Below are positions 45,610-56,445 of a stretch of DNA of 60,955 bases, in pieces. Each line of letters opens with the position of its first letter. The stretch's first letter is position 1. The notes under the pieces are model-generated. The model was given only the letters and a program-made list of their open reading frames with translations, did not search any database and was not told the DNA's origin. The DNA comes from Multifurca ochricompacta (lineage: Eukaryota; Basidiomycota; Agaricomycetes; Russulales; Russulaceae), in assembly GCA_022496185.1 (NCBI GenBank), contig WTXG01000218.1:1-60955 (forward strand), in the 5' to 3' direction. A program made the translations under genes and the position numbers.

Positions 45610-47730
45610 CAAGGAGCTCATTCTCGACCCCGCGCTCTCACTCTCTTGCCTGCACCTGCACCTGCACCTGTTCAGCACATGCCTTGACAGCAAGTACCTC
45701 TCGCTCGCGCACGGCCTCGCTCTCCCAGGTGAGTACGTAGGAAGGCATGATGTAGAGCTTGTAGTCCAACCGCCACTTGATGTAAAACACCATGTAAATC
45801 GGTGCAGAGGTCGGTTCCCAGTATACTTGCGAGACACCACCACTTTCTGCTATGTTTTGTTTTTTTAAAAACAAATGTATCCCCCACGAAAAAATAATTT
45901 TCGACATTTTGACGCTTTTTTAGCGAGAGTGCGAGAAGCAAACGCAGAATTGTAAGTACTTTGTCCTGAAAACGCGCAAAACTTGTTATAATCAATCTGG
46001 CCCTTGTTGTTGATGACTGCGAAGAGCTCATGGTCGTACAGCGCTTCTGGGCCAGGATAGCTGCTCATCTAGCCAATCCAGAGCCATAAACTAACGTTTG
46101 TGTGGGGCCTGAAACAGGGGATTCACGGTCTGCTGCCGTCGGCAGCTGCGGTTGTGAAGGGTGCTGTAACGGGTGCTTCTATCCCGCGCTTGCAGTGTTA
46201 GATTAGATAAGATGTAAATGTCGTAGTAAAACTCAGAGGTGATAAAATCCTAGTCGGAAGCTGCCCAGAACGCGGAGATTAATGCACGCGTAAGGCTTGA
46301 AGCAGTCAGAGGACTCTGCCTTGCTTATGCAGCAAGAATAGACCTATATTGAACCTTGCTAAGAGCCTACAGCCCCAAGAGGACAAGATTAGCTGGGCCT
46401 AAGTAAATACAAAGATAAAGTGATAAAGCGCACCTACAGCCCCAAGAGGACAAGATGGGGTCTGCAGCGTGCTACAGGGTGTCTTTAAATATGTCCTAGT
46501 ACTACTCTATGAAATACCAAAGCCGATTGAGCGTGCGATGTAAATCTAATTAGTTATCAGTGGCTCACTCTCCTGAGTGCCCTGACACATCTTATTTACT
46601 AACGCGCGATCCTTTCCGCCGGTCTGGCATTATCTAAAATACATACTAGACTACTTTGGATCACTCTATAATCAAATCATCAAATTGTATTACTCAAACA
46701 AAGGCCGCGTGTATCTATAATGTCCATTGCTGCATAGGGCAGCGACTACTTTGCATCGCGTGGACCAGGTCAGATCGGTCCGAACTCCTTCTTATCTTAT
46801 CTAAGTCTAAGAAGGTCGACTTGTATAACGCACGCGCCCTCAGGATGGCTTTCAAGCGGTCCGGGATGCCAAAAATGCGCATCCAGGACAGGTGCCATGT
46901 TGATTAAAGAAGGTATGGGCACAGGAGTATCGGTCTTGTGTGTCTACGCTCCACCTTTTTCAAAGCGCTATTATCTTCTGCATCAATGGAATTCTGGGGG
47001 AAAAAAACCCACTCACTCAACTTTGAACTGGATGGAGGAAGGCGCTTGATCGAAAACCGTATATTTGCACTCCTGTGAGACTTTACCGCATTCATGACAC
47101 ATCAGGTCTTTGACTGAAAGGTTCTCGGACTGCGCGAGTCTTGTTAACACATGAATGTCAACATTTAGTAATCAAAAAAAAAGAAAAGAGAGACCGTACC
47201 GCCTGAGGCAAATATTCGGGGGTGTTCCCCCCATGCCCGAGACCGAGAGAGGTAGGTATATCGAGGTAGGGGTCTACAATCTCGCTGATGAGTGTTACAC
47301 TTCGGATAACGAACGCATGTTGCTCTGTAGCATGCCGCCAAAAGTGCTGTGCACAATACAATTGCACTTGAGAAGCGTGGACCTCCTCCCCCGCGCGGGC
47401 CGCATTCAGCCAACGCGATCAAACACACTCATGCGCGTCCTGCTGAACGTATCCAACCAACGACCCCGCCGCGCGTCAAGTCATTGCAAGCAGGGCAGGG
47501 CGGTCGGACCGAACGCTGGATGGGGAGGGTGAAGGGTGCGTGGCGGCAAAGAACCCTGTCTCGCTCTCGCAGAAGTCTCAGTCTTCCTTGTTCTTGCACC
47601 ATCTAGGGCTATGCTTGTCCCCGAGGAAGTAGTTCTGCAAGAGTGGGTTTTGCAGGAGCGCTTGGAGGGTCGCATTCGGGAAGCATGTTTTACCCAAAGT
47701 TGAGCAGTCCACGCTGGTTCTGGCAGGGGG
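45610..47730 (-). pseudogene. Ubiquitin carboxyl-terminal hydrolase pseudogene (Ubp8/USP22-like)
   Basis: Pieces of one USP-family protease in order on the minus strand. Cys box (RGLLNFG, then TCFPNATLQALLQNPLLQNYF, 47725-47625). CNCIVHSTFGGMLQS near 47360-47310. VDPYLDI near 47270. Zinc-type CHECGKVSQE near 47060 and IKRLPPS near 47035. Then the solo LTR 46165-46890. The His-box region YDHELFAVINNKGQID near 46050-46000 and FARFQDK follow, ending with AP(I)YMVFYIKWRLDY near 45800. The family removes ubiquitin, and in SAGA from histone H2B. Numerous stops, frameshifts and lost segments make it a pseudogene. Part of the sequence between 47600 and 47370 no longer aligns to the family by eye. Confidence 0.65.
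46165..46890 (-). mobile_element. Solo LTR of the G2 family, inside the USP pseudogene
   Basis: 726 bp, TGTAACGGGTG...CATCCAGGACA on the plus strand, flanked by GGTGC (46160-46164, 46891-46895). Contains the duplicated CTACAGCCCCAAGAGGACAAG motif (near 46368 and 46434) typical of this LTR. Confidence 0.93.
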
Positions 47731-47811
47731 GAGAGAGGGACAGGGATTATTAAGGGTGAGGATGTCCTTCTTCCTCTGGCTTCCTGGGTTGGTAGGTCTC
47801 GCTATGGCAGA

Positions 47812-47910
47812 CTGTAAAGTGAATAGCTCAGTCTTTGTGGTAGAAGGCTGAGGTTCTATACAAGGGATACATGGTCAGACGCTGTTGGTCCGGGCCAGCA
47901 TCTCCATTGC
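47812..47910 (-). repeat. Relic of a copia A-like LTR
   Basis: TGTAAAGTGAATAGCTCAG, an imperfect hairpin (CTCAGTCTTT / AAGGCTGAG), and CCGGGCCAGCATCTCCATTG resemble the copia A LTR. Truncated at or near the LINE tail at 47916; no target duplication found. Confidence 0.45.
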
Positions 47911-47915
47911 CTTTC

Positions 47916-48450
47916 TTTTTTTTTTTTAAATCAATTTTATTAGCGCGCTTCAAGGCCGTGCCTAAATCGCGCGGCTACTACTGGTACATAGTAACTATTG
48001 TTTGAACAGGGTGGAAGTAGAGTGAAACCCCTTGGTAGGGGAAAAAGTGGTGGAGAAGGAGCATGTGTACAAAGACAGTGGGGATAAAGAAAGTGGAGAA
48101 GAGAGGCGGGGTCAAAGTGTAAAGGTGAACTTACCCATACCACCCGACGTCACCGACTCAGACTTAATCTGGCTCACAAGGTCGTTTCGACGAAGGCCCA
48201 CATGTCCTGAATAAAGGTAAGCAAGTCCTCGACGAAGGGCTTGTGGGTGAAGAGGATGTGCCACGGCACAGGGTCTTGTTCCAGGGCCCAGTCAGGGAGA
48301 AACTGAAGAGAGAGTCGCCTGGCAGAGTAGAGGGGGCAATGGAGAGGAATGTGGGGGAAGGTAGCTGGGGTAGAGTTGTCGCAGGTAGAGAGGCGTGCGA
48401 GGAGAGGTTTATTGGTGTGGAAGCGCATACACCCAGATCTTCCCTATCAG
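47916..48450 (-). mobile_element. 5'-truncated LINE 3' end, copy in unit 2
   Basis: On the minus strand a C/H motif (CDNSTPATFPHIPLHC near 48355-48400) and FVEDLLTFIQD correspond to the unit 1 fragment. The 3' terminus TAATAAAATTGATTT plus poly(A) (plus-strand T run at about 47918-47930) matches the other copy. No intact ORF. Confidence 0.55.
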
Positions 48451-48470
48451 TGGCTGCTATTCCAAATATA

Positions 48471-48520
48471 AAGGATAGCTCGGGCGCTAGCCGTCCCTTC
48501 ATTTCCGGACTGGACCAAAC
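48471..48520. repeat. Stray copy of the NACHT 3'-flank sequence
   Basis: About 50 bp matching 41672-41716 and 56528-56572 with few mismatches, but located upstream of unit 2 instead of after the NACHT gene. Confidence 0.6.
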
Positions 48521-48744
48521 ACCACCACACAGGTTGTAGCTTATTATCGACACTTTTCCTACTCCTACTCAGGCATACCTCGTTCGTTCTGACGGGCACA
48601 ATATGAGCCACAGGCTTCTGGCAGCAGAAACATTGGCACTACCACCTATCCCATCCATTCAGAGCAAAAACACGTCAAAGTCCACTCTCTCTACCTTATG
48701 GATAGCGTTCTTGACGACGCTCATCTTGTAGCCTGCTCAACCTC

Positions 48745-49345
48745 TTGCATCGTCTCCTTGTCTCCTTCCTCACCCTCATATCTTTTATCATGTCTCATGC
48801 CACCTGCGCCGTTGTCCTTCAGCATTCCTCACAACAACTTTATCTTGAGCCTGAACACCCGGTGAGCCACCTAGGATCGCATTTGTCCGCTGTGCTCTGC
48901 CTCAAACCTTACTCGTCTCATTGCGCCATTCCTGTGATTGGTAAGAATGATGATATTGACTGTGGTGCCACTTGCGCTTGCCCGATGTGATAATTGAAAG
49001 GACATTGTGTTATCACGGAATTTTGTTTTATTCAACTACCTTTCTGCTCATGTCACTTAGAACCACCGTCTTCTTCATTATTTCTTTCGCCTTACCCGCC
49101 CACGCATGGCTCCTTGTTTTTCTATGTATGCCACCTTACTTACACTGTTTTGTGTACATTCATGAAATATACTACCGTGGCCATCACATGACCTTCAGCA
49201 TAGACCATCACCTGACCAGTGTATCGTACCCACAGGTCTGGTAAGACGGACCTTCCCTTGCATTCGTCTCGGACGGTCTAAACCTACATCATATCACACT
49301 TTTTCCCTTCCTTCAGGGGCTTTTCCCTCTCATGATCCAGTAGTT
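48745..49345. repeat. Unassigned repeat shared with unit 1 (copy at 15600-16245)
   Basis: Similar to the unit 1 copy from about 48760 to the solo LTR target. Short ORFs are not conserved between copies. Confidence 0.5.
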
Positions 49346-49350
49346 GCTAG

Positions 49351-49758
49351 TGTCGATTTGAGCAGCAGCGAGTTAGATAAGCGCTACCTAGTTTAGTAGC
49401 GATAATTCAGTTTAGTTGGTTAAAACTGATAATATTATGTTTACCTAGTTTAGTAGCGATAACTGTGTGATGTAACGCGTTAACTAAGTAAGGTAAGAGA
49501 TAAGATAAGTAATACTCACTTCAGTTTAGTTGGTTTAAACTGAAGTGACAACTACACGAAGGGATGTCCTTAAATACTAAAAGAGAGTGTAATCCTAGTT
49601 TGTAGAACAATACTATCTAAGTCCATTGTCCTACAGTCACAAGAGAGAATAAAGAGCGTTTGTGGATTGTCCTTTATCAATCAGTCAAAGCACGCCACAA
49701 GCGTGCATGGCGGTAATGCCACTCGGGTTGATCCGGTGGCTTTGGGTCCGTCTCAACA
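49351..49758 (-). mobile_element. Solo copia-type LTR
   Basis: 408 bp; TGTTGAGACGG...CAAATCGACA on the minus strand, target duplication GCTAG (49346-49350, 49759-49763). Unit 1 has the uninterrupted site (TTGCCAGGGG near 16237). TATTTAAGG (minus, 49576-49568) precedes the hairpin 49517-49547 by 29 nt, which sets the orientation. Confidence 0.9.
49517..49547 (-). other. LTR hairpin of the solo copia LTR
   Basis: CACTTCAGTTTA / TAAACTGAAGTG, 12-bp stem and 7-nt loop. A partial second copy lies near 49408-49432. Same position relative to TATA as in copia A, B and C. Confidence 0.85.
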
Positions 49759-49884
49759 GCTAGGGGATCCATTGTACTAGTAACCGCGCAACTTAGCAAG
49801 CACAAAAATAGAACAAACCATACAGAAAACAAATGCGTCGCGTGGTTCCCATCAGCGCCCCCCCCTCCTCCAAGCAAAGGGCCC

Positions 49885-51720
49885 ATGCGAGTATAGATTC
49901 CAGTACTTCTACTTGGTACGGCCTTGGAGGGAATAGACTATAGATAGGGGGTACCGGTGTTAGTCCGGTACGGCGAGCTAAATTTGCCGGTACAGTTGGC
50001 GATAGCACAAAGATCGACCTAAGAGCAGAGCGAGCGCGAATAAGAGTAAAAGCGATTTTTAAGTTCGCTTTTGTGAGAACTGAGTCGAAGCAGACAAGTG
50101 GATAGAAGGGATCAAAACTGGATAATGATTCTGAACAAACTACTAAGGTTTTTATACAATTTAACTATAGGAGTAAATATAGGGGAGATAGCACAGTAAA
50201 GTCGAAACTTGAGGCCAAAGATCTGGCCAGAGAGGCATACAATGTAAACTACAAGTCAATCAGAATCAAATGCGAGGCAAGGAATGCAAGAAACAGGGGC
50301 GCGCGAAAGAAGCGGATCTGTAATGTATAACTGTGTGGGTTTTAGTCGCGCTTGTATAAAATGAGACCGGAATAAAATGAGAATGGAAATATAAAATGCA
50401 TTAACTCTTCCGAACATAAAACCATAATTTTGAAGTAATCTTGAGTAGCCGCGAATGAACGCGGCGATAATCTTGTGTCCGAGTGCGATCTTGACACTCC
50501 TAAGATCCTTCTCCTCTGGCCGGGCCGGTCTGTCCGGAATGCGCAATGCAGCAGGCCTCTAAATTCAAGTTCGAGGTACGCGCTCTGACAAAAATGACAT
50601 TATCACGTTCATTATCAACGACTGTACACAGGACATGGCCGAAATCGTGGAACAAGCGCTAGAAGCGGGATTTTCGCACCTCGACACAGCCGCTAGTGCG
50701 TTTGGATCTTTTTTATTTTTTTGCGTTTCGCATCCAGAGCTAAGTGGGGGTGGGGAGATTTTCTTTTTTGGAACAAAAAATAAAAACAGTCTACGCGAAC
50801 GAGCAGTTCGTCGGCAAGGCGACACGGGAGAGCGGGCTTGGGCGAGAGGATGTTTGGGCCACGACCAAGTATGATGATGGTGTGGTGTCGGAGGAAGTAC
50901 ATTCTAGTTTGCAAAAGGTACGAGTACCATTTCATATCCTCACACACACCTTTGAGCTGACCAAACTCGATCAACCCGCCGGCCCCCTCCCCCCTTCATT
51001 TTCTAGTTGGGATTACACATCCCGATCCGTATCTTGTTCATGGACTATGGAGTATTGAAACGATGACGTTGAGGCGACTTTTGGAAGAGATGAACAAAGT
51101 GAAGCATGCTGGGCTTGCCAAGTAGGTCCCTCTTTTTCTTCTCTAGGAGATCTAGCCCCCCTCATCTCTCGTATGTGTGTGCGCACGTGGTAGGAGTATT
51201 GGGGTTAGCAATTTTATACTGGATTTATTACAGCGCACCATCAAGACGGGAAAGAGGGTCCCTGCTGTGAAACAGGTGCAGGAGAGAGGGAGGGAGTGAC
51301 CAGATCCGGCTTCATCTGTACAATTACGCTTCGTGGAAGGACGTGCTGGAGTTTTCGGCGAAGCGTGGCATCGTGACAGAGGCCTACGGCAGCCTCGCGT
51401 GAGTTTCTGACTCCCCACCCTCCCCCTTTTCCCTTCCTAGTTCCGCCAAGTAACGACAAATGGGTTTTTTATTATTTGGAAGTTCTATTACAACATCTCC
51501 TGGTGGACTCATCGACCCCACACTCGCTAGGATCGCAGCTAGGATCGGAGGTACATCGGCTCAGGTGATCTTCACGTGGGCGCACTCGATGGGAGGCACA
51601 CCCGATGAGACGAGTACCTATGCATCCTTCAACTAGCGGAACTTACACCCGAAGAAATAGTTGCTATCGACGAAGCTGGCACTAAGGGTTCCCCATCGTC
51701 TGCTTGTGGGGACCGGAAGC
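49885..51720 (+). pseudogene. Aldo/keto reductase pseudogene, copy 2
   Basis: Same exons as copy 1. The first exon is split by the solo LTR 49925-50553, with GTA|SKFKFE continuing after it. Then MAEIVEQALEAGFSHLDTAA, YANEQFVGKATRESGLGREDVWATTKY (this segment is intact here, with CGA where copy 1 has TGA), PYLVHGLWSIE, LLEEMNKVKHAGLAK, SIGVSNFI-type sequence, LHPYNYASW, TEAYGSLA, and the C-terminal TPEEIVAIDEAGTKG. The early TAG is shared with copy 1, so the gene was probably already dead before the duplication. The terminal stop is lost. Confidence 0.78.
49925..50553. mobile_element. Solo LTR in AKR copy 2
   Basis: 629 bp, TGGAGGGAAT...AATGCAGCA, target duplication GGCCT (49920-49924, 50554-50558). 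Unit 1 has the empty site (TACGGCCTCTAAATTC). Its right third is related to the repeats inside the hAT-like element (CTTGTATAAAATGA near 50350). The 5' end TGGAG is atypical for an LTR. Confidence 0.78.
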
Positions 51721-52314
51721 TAGGCTCGGATGTGCCGGTCGGAGTTCGTCGAGGTGTAAGTGTAGGTGTGATGTGAAGCAGGCTTGGGATCGTACTAGTC
51801 GTGTTTTTGTTTGTGTTTGCACGGAAGTTTGTGGGGCTTTGCTTGCCGTCGCACGGCTGTGCCTTCATTAGAAGGGGAATGAGCAGAACGCCCTACTGGG
51901 GCCTTAGTAGTATTAGACTGGTTGTGTTGTTAGATCAGCCATTTGTAGTTGAATAGATACTCAGTCAAACTTTGAGAATGTGCTTGTGAGCAAGGCGAGC
52001 CGAATGATCGATATCGGACAAGTTTTACACAATGTTTCTGAAACGGAACGTGTCATAATGCAGCAATTTATCTCTCTCTCGATCCTTGTGCCTTGATCAT
52101 CTAGCATTAGGGCTGAGGAAATATCAGTCATGGCCCGTTCTGGTGCCGCTTCTGCAACGCTCATTCCACTGGTCCTCCAAGATGCGGTATCTATGTTGCC
52201 TTTTGTCACTTCTACATCCCAGCGTCTATCTTCGGTTTTAGGCGTCTATCTATACATAATCCATCGATAACCATCCGCCGCCTTTTACTCTTCCCCATAA
52301 CCCAGTCTAGCTTC
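51721..52314. other. Spacer between AKR copy 2 and NACHT copy 2
   Basis: Holds the empty site of copia A (GTGAGCAAGG near 51987-51996) and the likely promoter of the NACHT gene. No separate gene. Confidence 0.5.
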
Positions 52315-55300
52315 ATGTCTTCAGCTTCAGTTCCTCGTACACATATTCCGACAATTGCCCCCTCTTCTCATTTCAAGCTCATCCTTGATGCCGCTCTGCA
52401 TCAGTATCTTACAAACACAGGCATAAATCTGTCCGAACACCAGCTTCTCAATAAGCTGAAAGGATGCGACAACGCGGACGCCGTGATCGACGTACTTAGA
52501 GGAGGATCGTCTCTGTTCAACGTGTTCCGGAAAGGCAAGAGCAAGACGGGGCTCCTAAGGAGACTTAAACCAACAGTGAATATACTCCTCGCCCTCACGA
52601 ACTGCGCACCACTCGTAAATGGCATTGGTTTGGTGAGTTCTAACTGGTGTGGCCCATTCGCTATGACCGGCTTACAACATGTTCTCTTTCAGGTGTTTCC
52701 ACCCGCACAGGCCATATTTCTGCTATTGATGTCCTTCTCTCTGTCCGTATCTCCCTCCCTTGCTTCCAACCGATTATCTCACCTTCATTCCAAGGCATCA
52801 AAGAAGATCAGTGATAATTACGATTCTCTACTCAACCTCTTTGAATCCATACAACGCTTTCTCATCCGCCTCAAGATTTACACTTCCCCTGAGACCCCAT
52901 TTACCGAGTCCATGGTCGAGATCCTCGTCAAGACGATGGCGGAACTGCTCACCATTCTCGCTCTGGCGACGAAACAGATTCAACAAGGACGACTCAGTGA
53001 GTGAACTACCGTTTTCATGTTCCCGCGATTAAATGTTTGGCAGGGGCGTACGGACGGATGCTGATAGGGGATAATGAGGTCCAGGACGCCTTTCAGAAGT
53101 TGGACAAATTGACCCAGGAAGAGTCTCTCACCGTAGCGGCTCACACGTTTGGTAATGTGAACAAGATATTGTGTTCGTCCTCCCTTTCATAGTAACATTA
53201 TAGACAAGGAAGCTAAGGAACTCTTTGCAGATGACCAGATGGACAAGAATATTCAGACATGGCTGTCAGCTCCTGACCCATCTACAAATCACAACATTGC
53301 GCGGAAACTATGTCATAAGGGAACTGCCAAGTGGTTCGTTGAAGGTGAAAGATTCAAGGAATGGAAATCGGATGGTTCGCTTCTATGGTTAAGTGGGAAT
53401 GGTAGGTTGACTGCGTTATCTGGGTGCTCCTTGTTGCTGACGGTCTTTTCTTGAAAGCGGGATCTGGAAAGAGCATCCTTTGGTACGTTTGCCTAGCCCT
53501 ATAGGGTATCATTAGCACTCACCTGAATGGTCAGTTCAACCATCGTTGAGGATGTCCGGCGTCTATGTTCTGCTGGATCTGCCTGCTTTGGGTACTTTTA
53601 TTGCGACTTTCGAGACAAGGAAAAGCAAAATATCCGTGGTCTACTGTCCTCTCTCTTGATACAGTTATATCCCCAGTCAGATGCCTACCGTTCCATCGTC
53701 TCTGAATTGTACTCGAAACATGGCAATGGTCGGGAGCAGCCAGACGAGAACGTCTTCGGGATGTTTAAAGACCATGGTTGCAACCCCTGTTCAGGACGCA
53801 ATGTACATCATCATTGATGCCCTGGACGAATGTCCTCTCTCTGGAATGCCGTCTAAGCGCGAAGAAGTATTGCAACTTATAAAAGACCTCGTCGACCTCC
53901 GCCTCGCAAATTTAAGGATCTGCGTTACTAGCCGCCCGAACCAGATATTCAGTCAGCTTTTACAGAGCTGGCACATTGTCCTGTATCCCTTCATGCGGAA
54001 GGTGGCAAACGCGGGACATCTTCGAATATATCCACTCGACGGTCAACACGGACCTAAAAATGAGGGTGTGGGAGGCGGGGAGAAAGGAACTCGTGATCAA
54101 AACGCTCTCGGAAAAGGCAAACGGAATGTAAGCTTCAAACCAAAACAAATATTTATTTCGCGATAATTATTCATGTACGGTGTAGGTTCAGATGGGTTTT
54201 CTGCCAACTGGAGACATTGCGTGATTGTCTACCAAGGAACTTCTCTTCGACGCTTAAATCACTCCCAAAAACACTGGATGAAACATATGAGGCCACGCTA
54301 CGGAGGATCAAAGATAATGACTGGAAATTTGCTCATCGCCTGTTCCAATGCCTTGCATTCTCTGCTCGTCCACTCCGAGTCGAGGAGGTTGCGACGATGC
54401 TTGAATTGATTTTGACGCTGGCAATATGCCAAAGCATGACGTAACTTGGCGAAACCCGGACTGTAACGGAGCTGTACTGTCCACATGCTCCAGCTTGGTT
54501 GTCATTGTCAATCACGTCGATGACAAAGGAGAAGAGAGTCGTGTTGTACAGTTTGCGCACTTCTCTGTGCGGGAGTTCCTGACCTCAGACCGGCTGGCAG
54601 GATCGACGGAAAGGCGCTACCACGTTCTCCCCAAAGAATCGCATAGAGTGCTTGCGCAGACATGCCTGAGCACGCTGCTCGGATTCGACAAGACCACGGA
54701 CACTAATACTATCAGAATTTCCCGTTGTCTCGATATCGGCAGAACACTGGGTCAATCACGCACGATTCGAGGATGTCTCCTTGGATGTACGAAATGGAAT
54801 GGAAATGTTGTTTGACCCAGAGAAGACGCACTTCCTAGTTTGGATTGGAATATATGACCATGACAATTGGGGAGGAGAACAGACACTTCAGTACACCCAA
54901 TATACTACGCGGCCCTCTGCGGATTCCCTGGGCTGGTGGAATATCTGGGGATTAAGCAACCTGGGAGTGTGAATTCTCGAGGTGGCGAATATGATACACC
55001 GTTGAAAGCGGCATGTGTAATTGGCCAAATGGAGATGGTGAAATGGCTGCTAGACCATGGCGCTGATGTCAATGCGAAGGGCGGCCATTATGGATATGCT
55101 CTGCAGGCAGCGGCATCCAATGGACATTTGGAGATCGTGAAATGGCTGCTAGACCATGGCGCTGATCTCAATGCGGAGGACGGCTATTTTGGATATGCTC
55201 TTCAGGCAGTGGCAAGAAATGGACATTTGGAGATGGTGAAATCGCTGCTAGACCATGGCGCTGATCTCAATGCGGAGGGCGGCACTTTGGATATGCTCTG

Positions 55301-56445
55301 CAGGCAGCGGCATTCAATGGACATTTGGAGATCGTGAAATGGCTGCTAGACCATGGCGCTGATGTCAATGCGGAGGGCGGCGATTATGGATATGCTCTGC
55401 AGGCAGCGGCAAAATGGACATTTGGAGATCGGAAATGGCTGCTAGACCATGGCGCTGATCTCAATGCGGAGGGCGGCATTTTGGATATGCTCTGCAGGCA
55501 GCGGCATCCAATGGACATTTGGAGATGGTGAAATGGCTGCTAGACCATGGCGCTGATCTCAATGCGGAGGCGGCCTTTTGGATATGCTCTGCAGGCAGCG
55601 GCATACAATGGAATTTGGAATGGTGAAATGGCTGCTAGACATGGCGCTGATCTCAATGCGAAGGGCGGCCTTATGGATATGCTCTGCAGGCAGCGGCATC
55701 CAATGGACATTTGGAGATGGTGAAATGGCTGCTAGACCATGGCGCTGATCTCAATGCGGAGGCGGCCTTTTGGATATGCTCTCAGGCAGCGGCATCAATG
55801 GAGATTTGGAATGGTGAAATGCTGCTAGACAATGGCGCTGATCCAATGCGAAGGGCGGCTATTTTGGATATCTCTGCACGCAGCGGCATCCAATGGACAT
55901 TTGGAGATGGTGAAATGGCTGCTAGACCATGACGCTGATGTCAATGTGGAGGGCGGCCATTATGGATATGCTCTGCAGGCAGCGGCATACAATGGAGATT
56001 GGAGATCGTGAAATGGCTGCTAGACCATGGCGCTGATCTCAATGCGGAGGGCGGCTATCATGGATATGCTCTGCAGGCAGCGGCAGACAATGGACATTTG
56101 GAGATTGTGAAATGGCTGCTAGACCATGGCGCTGATGTCAATGCGGAGGGCGGCTATCATGGATATGCTCTGCAGGCAGCGGCAGACAATGGACATTTGG
56201 AGATCGTGAAATGGCTGCTAGACCATGGCGCTGATGTCAATGCGGAGGGCGGCTATCATGGATATGCTCTGCAGGCAGCGGCAGACAATGGACATTTGGA
56301 GATCGTGAAATGGCTGCTAGACCATGGCGCTGATGTCAATGCGGAGGGCGGCTATCATGGATATGCTCTGCAGGCAGCGGCAGACAATGGATATGTGGAG
56401 ATCGAGAAATGGCTGATCGAGAGCGGTGCGAGGATTAACGTGTAG
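52315..56445 (+). CDS. Goodbye-NACHT-ankyrin STAND receptor-like gene, copy 2 (frameshifted as assembled)
   Basis: Paralog of 37939-41588 with the same eight-exon layout. The N-terminus has a short insertion ([11 protein letters not shown]). Goodbye domain, Walker A GSGKS near 53460, Walker [11 protein letters not shown] near 53805, and a longer ankyrin array of about 15 repeats (54990-56440), the last four ([15 protein letters not shown]) virtually identical. Frame breaks relative to copy 1 are single-base losses, mostly in homopolymers: near 52717 (T4 to T3), 53758, 53935, 54003, 54405, 54715 and repeatedly at 55290-55880. Either a recent pseudogene or uncorrected read errors in a repeated region. 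If the bases are restored it would be a full-length receptor with a larger binding surface than copy 1. Confidence 0.82.

Noticed and set aside
47155..47606. Plus-strand open frames here
   Set aside because: They are antisense to the ubiquitin hydrolase pieces, which match family motifs in order.
54990..56440. Regular 99-bp repeats, CRISPR-like or satellite at first sight
   Set aside because: They are in-frame ankyrin codons with 33-residue periodicity and no spacers, continuous with the NACHT exon.
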